Below, one piece after another: positions 58,001-64,000 of a DNA stretch of 64,000 nt; within the stretch, counting starts at the first letter, position 1, and each line of letters begins with the position of its first letter. The DNA comes from Dipylidium caninum (taxonomy: Eukaryota > Platyhelminthes > Cestoda > Cyclophyllidea > Dipylidiidae): assembly GCA_017562135.1 (NCBI GenBank), contig QEYB01000715.1, forward strand, positions 434,001 to 498,000. Direction: 5' to 3'. Under the pieces are notes generated by a model that saw only the letters and a program-made list of their open reading frames with translations, had not been told where the DNA came from and searched no databases. The position numbers and the translations under genes were made by a program.

Positions 58001-59966
58001 ACCGTTTTAAATGAACTTCGAGCGTTCGCCAATGATAGCCTCAAAGTCATCTCTGCTCTCTCACTGCCACTTTTAATTTCCGGCCTAATCCCTACCCCAT
58101 CCCACTCCCGGCTGCGTCGACGCACCACTCCCCACTCAGCCCCCAGCGTGCTCCCACTCCCAACAGTGTTTGTAAGACTCAGCCAACCAACGACAGTGGC
58201 TACTAATGGTTTTTTGATCCCGGATTAGCCATGTCTTCTAGTTGGGAAAACGGAGGCCTTTCTTCAGGACGCTGTCCTCTATCTGCTTCCCTCTCAGATT
58301 CTCAGGTAGTATTTGCATGTGGGATGCAAAAAAGACAACTTCCTTAGGTCCGAATGGTTTCTCATGCCCCAAGCCCATAAGTGCGAGAGTATGCAACAAA
58401 ACGCGGCTCCATTTCCCGGTTAGCTTAACAACACTGGGACGAAGCGTCTGCCAACGTTGTGAGACATGCCATCACGTCACCCGAGGACCTACGCTCTGTG
58501 CCCGTGAGCAAATGAGGCAAAACTCGGCGATGATGTGTCACTGCTGCAGAAAAGACAAAAAATAAGGTGGGCACTAGGATTTCTGCGCAGTTATTCCTCC
58601 TTTAAGCCATGAGGGATTGTGCCCTCCTTAAAAATTTAAAAAGACTAAAAAAACAAACTTCTCTCCATTTACGTTCACCATAGGCATTTCGAAACGCCTT
58701 GACCGGAGCGGCGAGGTTGTTGACATCGAGTGATTGCTGACTTGCCCTATTAATTGGAGAGCCTCAAAAATTATTCTTTACTCCTCTCGACCGACTTTCG
58801 GAAAGAGAAATGATTAGGCAAGAAACAGTGTGTCTCACCGACTCACGCCGTCGTAATACGATGCCGCGAGCAACAGGAAAGTGGAATGTTCCTACGTGCC
58901 GCCGAGCGGAGAGGGAGCGCTAGAGATTTGTCCAGAATTCAAAGTGTATCACTTTTACCGAGCCCTGGTCAAGTGCCCTCACCTTGAACGAGCATTTGTG
59001 TTGAATTTACTCCCATCCCTTACTAAAGCAAGGCCTACAGAAAAATATGCTAATTCCCGCTATTATTGTTAGGATTTTCCCCAGTAATGATAATTGCATC
59101 GTTACACAGCTAACATCAAAGGCAGTAAAAGTACCACGCCCCACTACATTCTCGAAAATCGAAGCCCTTCATAAACCTTTGCCTTCTCTCCCCCTCTCTC
59201 TTTCTATTACTCTGTTCCTTTCTACTTGTGTGTAAACGACGAATTGTCTCATCATTACCTGCGGCGTTTGCCTCCCCGCGTGGTCAGCGCAACCAGACAG
59301 ACAGACACTCTCTCAGACGCGCTCCGGCTTGCATAACTAATGAGAGTTGCGCAAGGTGACGTCTTGGTGTCCACGCTACGTCAGGCGCGGGCTGATTGTG
59401 AGGTCTTGCAGGAGAAGGTGACGGAGTTGCTGTCTGTCGACACCTGCGCGGCCGGCCCGACGTCACCCCGTGGGTTGCCCACACCGACGCGCGCTGTCCG
59501 GGAGACGCGGCGGCCGGTCTCGTCACCGTTTCACGCGGTGAGAGGCCGTGGCTGCGCCCTCCACACGCAGACCGCGAAAGGGGCAAGCCTGTGCTGGGTG
59601 GTGGGCGCACTGTTCGCACTTCCCACCGGAGCCGTCTGATGTTCTTCGCCGAAATGATGCCAGTCGTCGACGTGCACGCGTTGATTGTCGTGGAGTGCAT
59701 CATTTTCATAAGTGTACACAGCTTCAGATGACACCGAAGCGCGTGCGGGGTGGGCGCGGGACCCCACATTTGTGTGGTGAGTGCGTGGAGGGAGAATGCA
59801 CTCCAGGTGAGGGCGGCGTGGGTCGGCGCGGAGGGCAGATGGGCGCACCGGGGGGAGAGTCTGAGGAAGAGGCGTCGGCGCCAAGCCTACTGTGTTCGTT
59901 TCCTGTATGAGGCGCATTAAACACTCACCCATCTCTGAAAACGTGGTTGGAGCGAGAGGAGGGCAT
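27098..59966 (-). CDS. OTOP: Otopetrin-like proton channel
   Basis: Exons in transcript order are 59966-59929 (tentative), 40582-40489, 37989-37832, 35028-34880, 32655-32101, 29989-29636, 28963-28603, 28526-28136 and 28095-27098, giving about 1,030 residues. All 12 expected membrane helices can be counted. Family landmarks include FIHVLSTNLCMWADVMV (vertebrate IHSVFTNLLLWANGVL), SEYCLLSAALIYE before RIGQ (IEYQILASTMLYV before NIGR), LNMLELVEVILQTYLI (ILAIVEKYIQNLFIF) and AITMPVFLFYRYH (NLAMPFSIFYRMH). Otopetrins form dimeric proton-selective channels of the plasma membrane. Oddities are a long poly-Glu loop between TM6 and TM7, a 330-residue Ser/Pro/Ala tail with a Lys/Arg cluster, a one-base frame break at 28936-28940, and an unresolved phase between the second and third helix exons. 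Family confidence is high; the gene's 5' end is moderate. Confidence 0.85.
28136..28526 (-). CDS. OTOP: Otopetrin exon after TM12
   Basis: The acceptor CAATTTAG gives phase 0. The exon starts RRFEALWRQNPIYLS, similar to the FEIW-type end of invertebrate otopetrins, then a Ser/His/Pro-rich stretch. The donor CTCA|GTGTGT, phase 1, leads to a 40-nt intron that explains the change of open frame seen near 28.1 kb. Confidence 0.65.
28603..28963 (-). CDS. OTOP: Otopetrin exon with TM10-TM12, one-base frame break
   Basis: It starts VVHKDLLMG after a GCTAG acceptor in phase 0, then the frame breaks at a run of five G (plus strand C at 28936-28940). Beyond it LALNMLELVEVILQTYLI, KPGRQMIAVLLGINLAGW and AYGWVLIAITMPVFLFYRYH are TM10 to TM12. 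The exon is 361 nt; 360 would be phase-neutral as both neighbours require. Confidence 0.8.
29636..29989 (-). CDS. OTOP: Otopetrin exon with TM7-TM9
   Basis: The acceptor is CGCATAG and the donor GAT|GTGCGT, phase 0 in and out, 118 codons. TM7 is WAPLLIVLTASALTVTTGV, TM8 LNCMGIFVTLASFF, and TM9 VLYIAFFFSANYLVATVAL. Confidence 0.85.
29990..32100. other. Otopetrin intron with pyrimidine and CACCGG repeats
   Basis: 2.1 kb. A (TTC)n-type tract lies at about 30477-30530 and imperfect CACCGG/CACCAG hexamers at about 30805-30834. GC-rich open frames at 30.6-31.1 kb on both strands have no family similarity, and the flanking exons join directly in phase without them. Confidence 0.55.
32101..32655 (-). 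CDS. OTOP: Otopetrin exon with TM5, TM6 and an acidic loop
   Basis: The acceptor is TTTGACAG and the donor GGG|GTGAGT, phase 0 both ends, 185 codons. TM5 (FGACFIHVLSTNLCMWADV) and TM6 (SEYCLLSAALIYEVTVRIG) are followed by about 35 mostly Glu/Asp residues, then a Ser/Arg/Lys-rich loop. Confidence 0.85.
32345..32400. repeat. Coding (TTC)n(TCC)n tract encoding poly-Glu
   Basis: Trinucleotide repeat within the otopetrin exon; on the coding strand GAG/GAA codons specify a Glu run. Confidence 0.9.
32656..34879. other. Otopetrin intron
   Basis: 2.2 kb with no exon needed by phase and no recognisable coding segment. Confidence 0.5.
34880..35028 (-). CDS. OTOP: Otopetrin exon with TM4
   Basis: The acceptor is TATTGCAG and the donor CACCGG|GTGAGC. 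It encodes FATMSIGQSAIRLHEMQ (end of TM3) and FEISFFAAQTLFILVYHR (TM4). It enters in phase 1, which does not match the best donor of the preceding exon. Confidence 0.75.
35029..37831. other. Otopetrin intron, may hide a micro-exon
   Basis: 2.8 kb. The flanking exons leave phase 2 and need phase 1, so a short exon may lie here, but I could not pick one out. Confidence 0.4.
37832..37989 (-). CDS. OTOP: Otopetrin exon with TM2 and start of TM3
   Basis: The acceptor ATGGATAG gives phase 0, and the exon encodes DMLLGALYATSAFVMFG then TTVYFAV (TM2) and ISGPVCFIV (start of TM3). The donor TTAA|GTATTC leaves phase 2. A second candidate donor, CACA|GTGAGA, would match the next exon's phase but removes part of TM3. 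Confidence 0.75.
37990..40488. other. Otopetrin intron
   Basis: 2.5 kb, with no coding segment recognised. The exons on both sides are phase 0. Confidence 0.5.
40489..40582 (-). CDS. OTOP: Otopetrin exon with TM1
   Basis: 94 nt between a TCGACTAG acceptor (phase 2) and an AAG|GTATGT donor (phase 0). It encodes KSFCILYLSLMASASVAVAV, a typical first membrane helix. Confidence 0.7.
44207..44234. repeat. 14-bp tandem duplication
   Basis: Two exact copies of TACTCAGGACGGTA in intronic DNA. Confidence 0.9.
46531..46550. promoter_or_regulatory. Tandem TGAGTCA (AP-1/bZIP-like) sites
   Basis: Two TGAGTCA heptamers at 46531 and 46544 lie within a 13-bp direct repeat, the consensus for Jun/Fos-type bZIP dimers. 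Function is inferred from motif only. Confidence 0.35.
47051..47132. promoter_or_regulatory. Cluster of three CCAAT boxes
   Basis: ATTGG at 47051 and 47083 (minus-strand CCAAT) and CCAAT at 47128 occur within 82 bp of GC-richer DNA, a spacing typical of NF-Y promoters. No downstream coding exon was identified on either strand. Confidence 0.35.
47522..47938 (+). other. 138-codon open frame of unknown status
   Basis: It runs from an ATG to a TAG and includes CETCSVCETKAYKKSH, a closely spaced Cys group. No family is recognised and a comparable open frame exists on the opposite strand, so chance is likely. Confidence 0.15.
48057..48086. repeat. (TCCTAC)n/(TCC)n repeat
   Basis: Imperfect TCCTCCTAC units ending in TCCTCC, intronic. 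A ten-base C run lies nearby at about 48321. Confidence 0.8.
53973..53977 (-). promoter_or_regulatory. CCAAT box near the palindrome
   Basis: ATTGG on the plus strand within CTGATTGGTCAG, a good NF-Y context, 41 bp before the AP-1-like palindrome in a GC-rich block. Confidence 0.35.
54018..54039. promoter_or_regulatory. Perfect 22-bp palindrome made of two AP-1-like sites
   Basis: Each 11-bp arm reads ATGAGTCAGCG and its complement, so a TGAGTCA and a TGACTCA flank a central GCGC. The block around it (53.93-54.17 kb) is GC-rich, has a CCAAT box and ends in a CAG repeat, like a promoter with 5' UTR. Confidence 0.45.
54141..54168. repeat. (CAG)9 repeat
   Basis: Nine CAG units. One plus-strand frame would encode poly-Gln in a 72-codon open frame (54123-54341), but no gene context supports translation. 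Confidence 0.9.
55273..55320. repeat. (GCAG)n(GCGG)n tetranucleotide repeat
   Basis: Compound tandem of GCAG, ACAG and GGCG units, intronic. Confidence 0.85.
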
Positions 59967-60060
59967 CCTCACCCTCCCAGCGCCAACTCATAGCCCGAGG
60001 ATCGCGCAAGTGGAGGCAGAGTGCGCATTTCCCAGCCGGAAGTGACGTTCCCCCGTGCCG
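59284..60060 (-). promoter_or_regulatory. GC-rich block, candidate otopetrin promoter/first exon region
   Basis: CpG-dense DNA with stop-poor frames on both strands surrounds the tentative first coding exon at 59929-59966. Promoter function is inferred from composition and position. Confidence 0.3.
59929..59966 (-). CDS. OTOP: Otopetrin, tentative first coding exon
   Basis: An ATG opens MPSSRSNHVFRDG and reaches a strong GATGG|GTGAGT donor in phase 2, exactly what the TM1 exon needs. The joined sequence FRDGTNDRKSFCILYL leads straight into TM1. The exon is short and unique evidence is thin, so it may be coincidence. Confidence 0.4.
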
Positions 60061-61663
60061 TTTGACGCATTGATGGCTGAGGCGGGATTGGAAGCGTTGA
60101 CTCCCCTGCACGCCATAGCAGGATGCAGTACAAATGTTCTCCTCTTGTATTCCTCACTGCCAGTTGTGAGTCTGCGAGGCCTCTATGATGGTATATTTTT
60201 AGCTAGAGAGGTCAACTGCGCGATCGACTATCCAATTCGAAAACCAGGAGATATTTTCTGCTAACTCGACCGCACGCTGAAGGCGCCGACTTGCCAGGAG
60301 TCTCGACTTGGCTCGATCTTCATTTAGCGTGCGTGGAACACTCAACGTGTGGCTCATTCGTAAAGTGGAGCGATTTAGCTTCGGCTGCTGATTGCATCTA
60401 TGCCCCCAACCAACTCTCAACTCAAATCGTGTTAAAGGGGTCTTCCGGGTGCCTAGGGCGACGTTGCACGCGGATTGCTGGAGGCAACAAACTGACACGT
60501 CCCTCTAATGACCTCTGTCCATCACATTCTCCCCTGGGTTCACAGTCAGCGATGAGAACCCAAATGGCAGGAAACCCGCCTCTGACCTCATCGGACGACA
60601 GGTCGGTTGGGCTCCCTAAGTCTCTCCAGCCTCAGTCCATATCCGCCAATTTGAGCTCGAGACACTGTTCCCAGAATATCTCCTCCCCAGTCAGTAAATA
60701 TCATCCATGTGCACAATGAAATTTCTAATTTTACGTTTTGAGGTTTTCTCCCCCCCCCCTCCCCTGCGAACCCACACTGTCCGATAGGATTGACACGAGG
60801 TTCGGATCAGGACGCCATTACACCTCGCCTTCCTTCAGGCGAAGAAGATGCTGGATGGTGTTCTGACACCTCAGGCAAGGCGGACGGAGGGAGATTCGCA
60901 CTTGAGGTGGTTAACTTCTTCCCCCCTTAGACTGCGCATTCCCACTTCCAGTAGAGTCGGAATAACGTGATTTCAAGTTAGCTGAGAGGACATAATGTTG
61001 GCTGATCGGAAGCGTTGGTCAGATGGGCGAGGAGCATTGTGTCCCATGCCAGAAGGTTTGGCCAACTGTGGGCACCGAGGCCATGAAATCCACGTCTCCT
61101 CAGAGAGGCGTTTGGCGGGCGGTCCCTTCCTGGCTCTGGCTGCCCGCATTTCCCTCGCCTCGACCTCGGACTCGGTAAACACCCGTTCACGCTCTCGTGT
61201 GACCAACTACGGCTGTGTGGAGCGCCTTTCTCGCCCTCACACTGGAGGAGGGCCAACTGGCCACGGAGGCTTTGACTGTCACTGGGTGCTGGCGAATCCA
61301 ACCTTCTGGGAGTCTACCTACATTTCGAAGGGCAAATGGGTGACATTTTTTCCTCAGGAACACAATCTGAGAGAGGAGTGGACTTTCTCATCGCTACTCT
61401 GAAATTTGGTGTTGAAAGGGTGGTGTTTTATCCTTTTCTTCTCACTATTCCCCTCGCGTAAACAATGAATTTTAGCCTCAGGATTAAGTGGCGCCACCAA
61501 CAAGTGCAGGGTTTGCCGATTTAACATAATGGAAGGCGCGGCAGAACTCTTGGACTGTGCCATTTTCTGACATTCGTAGCGGTTCCCCGCCTTGATGATC
61601 GAGACCAGCATACTTGGGAGAGGGCGGCAGCGGCGGAACCCTCTTGAGGAAGGGAGGGGAAGT

Positions 61664-61688
61664 GAGAGAGAGAGAGAGAGAGAGAGAG
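61664..61688. repeat. (GA)n microsatellite
   Basis: About 12 GA units. Confidence 0.9.
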
Positions 61689-63179
61689 GGAAAGGGAGAG
61701 CCAATTCCCTCCCTACTGAAATGTCTTATGTCGAGAGGAGGTGCGCTAAAAGCACTTGTCAGAGGCGGAGCAATCGCAGCCGTACGACCGCACGCATCTC
61801 GGAATGACACAATCACACATCTCGGCTGTTCTCGTGCCAACAAGACCTGCATGGTGTGAGGCGTAATGGGCCAGTTCACTAGCACATACACTCATGTGCA
61901 CACACAAGCACACATACAAGCACCACGGACATCAAATTAACAATTCAAATGAGCTCGCTCTCGCACACCACTTGTGTGCTTACACACAGAGCAGCGAGGC
62001 CCTCCTCCCCCGTGCCTCGCAGTGCTGACCCGTGCCTCCGAGACGCAGCGGGCCTCGCCGCCGCGCTCTCCCGCGCCCACTCAGGCTGGAGGTGGACGCC
62101 GCGGTGCCGCCCCATGACGAGGCGAAAGTGTTTCCTCCGCAGGGTCCTGCGTGGACTAACCCTCCGCCCCGAGCTCGGCCGTGCAGTGTCTTCTTAAAAA
62201 CCGTCTACCTCGAGGGGAGACTGGGAGAATGCCGAGAATAGGGCAGCAATTCCAAAGCCTCAGGGACCTGGCTTAAGAGGTAGAGCGATGTTCCCATTGA
62301 AAAGTCATTTCCCATTGGAAAATAATTCTACATTAATCTGAGAGACCGATTATCGCAGAGAAAGTGTGCTATCATTTATTTAAGGAAAATTGTTCCTTCC
62401 CCCCTTCCCCCCCTCCCCCGATGGACTGTATTAGGCAGATGGTGGGGCATTGCTGTCACGAGAGGGGGACTTTCGCCCACCCCCTCCCCCGAGGTGGAAT
62501 CTTTCCTGTCATAAGACGGCACCTCATACAGGACGATTCGGTGTAAATTAACGCGATGGTTTCGCCACCTCTACGAAGGCCGAAAGGTCGAGGCTTCGTG
62601 TCGCCCCATGTACTCTCGCGAGCTGCAAGGAAATATTAATTTTGCCTTTCTAACTGAGAAGTAAAAAATTACGGCAGGCAGGCAGAGTGGGTGGACGGTG
62701 AGGTAGGAACTTGAACGAAATGGGTCTCTCTTTCTCTCAAATGACTTCTGCCACCGGTGTCTTCGCGAAACTATTTTTTTGTGTCGCTTATATTGCATGG
62801 CTGGCCGTGCCGCTCCTCCTCAACTGCGTGCATTGTCCATAAGCAGGATAGGAAGTGGGAAGCCCTCTTAAGACATGTAATTTGTCACCCCTTGTCGCAG
62901 AGCGTCCTCTGGCCATCCTCACGCATCCAGGGGGCGGTCCTTTCGGCCCATGTGGTGTAGTCGCCTCCAGATTTGTGGTTATTTGCGCCCTTGATCCGCA
63001 TTGCGCGGTCGGACGTAGGGAGAGGCGGTGGAGGTGGAGGTGGAGGAGGAGAAGGGAGGCTACTTGTGGGGTCCTGGAATCCCAGTCTCTCACGGGAGTG
63101 ATAACTACACGGGGGAGGTGGGAGGTGGTAGGCGGGGACAGGAGGCTGATTTGCAAAACAAATGAGGAGAATGTGACTC

Positions 63180-63181
<2 letters not shown>

Positions 63182-63211
<30 letters not shown>
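63182..63211. repeat. (GT)n microsatellite
   Basis: About 15 GT units, near the right end. Confidence 0.9.
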
Positions 63212-63215
<4 letters not shown>

Positions 63216-63522
63216 CTGTACGTGTGTTTGCGGTACGTAGACCTACGGGAAGGGGAGAAATGACGCCTGTTGTCACGTTGACAAGCCACAGGTGGCTTTC
63301 CGACGGCCCAAAGCCATCACCAAAGGGAAAAATTAAACGAGAGGAGGTAAAGGAGATGAGTGGACTGTATCGTCTCCCTTCCCTCCTCCCCACGGGCAGG
63401 TGCTGGTCGCGTGGTCTGGTGTCAACACGGACGCCGGCCGAACACCAAAAGTGGACAGGCATTGCCCCGCCGAGACCATCCGAGGCGGTGACCTCCGGTT
63501 AAGGATACATTTCTAACCATCC

Positions 63523-63572
<50 letters not shown>
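63523..63572. repeat. (TACT)n microsatellite
   Basis: About 12 perfect TACT units. Confidence 0.9.
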
Positions 63573-64000
63573 TACTACTTGTCCACGAAGCTTCAGTAAT
63601 TTAACGTAAATAGGCAAATGTGCCTACCGTCGCAGTGCTAGATTAGAGAACACTGAAAGGCATCAAAGGTTGCTCAGATGCAACTCGAATACGGGGGAAC
63701 AAATGCCGAAAGCCGGTGATTAACTTCACTCTTCAACGCGAAACTCTTGTAAAAGGCAAGTTTTTGAGATAATCTCCTCAATCCCCTCTAGCAGCTGCTG
63801 CTCGTCTCCATCCCAGAGGCCTTCGTTGACCGCCAAACAGGGAGTGCGCGGTTGACAGCCCCCCCCCCCCCTTGGCCCACAGGGAGAATACGCGTCCTCA
63901 CAGCAGGATGGGGGGAAGTTGATGTGCCGCCTCGGGCGCGATGTGGGGGGGCGGTGGTGTCTGCGAGCACTCCTTCATTTCACCGCCGACCGGCAGGAGC

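Larger units (their letters stand above)
40583..59928. other. Long first intron of otopetrin (inferred), no recognised gene
   Basis: About 19.3 kb. There are many short open frames but none with a domain I know or a splice-consistent chain. Contents seen: tandem TGAGTCA sites, a CCAAT cluster, GC-rich blocks at about 49.8-50.0, 51.0-51.4 and 53.9-54.2 kb, and microsatellites at 48.06, 54.14 and 55.27 kb. Confidence 0.45.
60061..64000. other. Right end, no recognised gene
   Basis: 3.9 kb. Open frames at 60995-61402 (plus) and 62788-63502 (both strands) show no known domain. Homopolymer C runs occur at about 60751, 62400 and 63861, and microsatellites are listed separately. The otopetrin 5' UTR or a promoter of a gene further right may lie here. 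Confidence 0.4.

Noticed and set aside
59284..59932. Long GC-rich frames on both strands near 59.5 kb
   Set aside because: Open in several frames because of CpG composition. Only the short exon at 59929-59966 has supporting phase.
60995..61402. 135-codon plus-strand frame
   Set aside because: No family, no splice context, and a similar-length open frame on the reverse strand.
62788..63502. Overlapping 224- and 215-codon frames on opposite strands
   Set aside because: Both contain translated microsatellite (HTHTHT or VCVCVC) and GC-rich filler, with no domain.

Overview
This is a metazoan nuclear window, most likely from a flatworm and plausibly a tapeworm. The genes are split. Many introns are only 26-40 nt, while others in the same genes run to kilobases, and that bimodal mix is typical of platyhelminths. 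Spliced proteins rebuilt by hand match animal families: a ZMIZ/PIAS-type SUMO ligase, prefoldin subunit 4 and an otopetrin proton channel. No bacterial, viral or transposon coding region was recognised. Species assignment is inference only.

Layout. 0-0.9 kb (minus): two exons resembling the end of a DEPDC1-type RhoGAP-like domain; the gene continues off the left edge. 1.2-6.6 kb (minus): a multi-exon gene I cannot identify, in AT-rich DNA with several introns of 30-32 nt. 6.6-11.1 kb: AT-rich intergenic DNA, ending in a short CG/GT-rich block. 11.2-24.2 kb (plus): a ZMIZ-like gene of about nine exons with an SP-RING zinc finger. 25.75-26.64 kb (plus): a complete prefoldin subunit 4 gene in four exons. 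27.1-40.6 kb (minus): eight exons of an otopetrin-like channel covering all 12 membrane segments, plus a likely first coding exon at 59.93-59.97 kb behind a 19 kb intron. Prefoldin 4 and the otopetrin gene converge, with stop codons about 450 bp apart.

The long first intron (40.6-59.9 kb) and the right end (60-64 kb) contain no gene I recognise. They do hold microsatellites, GC-rich blocks and clusters of regulatory-looking sites: three CCAAT boxes, tandem TGAGTCA sites, and a perfect 22-bp palindrome built from two AP-1-like sites.

The genes do not form a pathway. Expected roles are SUMO E3 ligase/transcription co-regulator (ZMIZ), cytosolic chaperone for actin and tubulin (prefoldin), and proton-selective plasma-membrane channel (otopetrin). 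The most notable anomaly is a one-base excess in a five-base homopolymer, which breaks the otopetrin frame in an otherwise well conserved exon. All exon boundaries come from reading frame, splice dinucleotides and phase by eye, with no transcript data.
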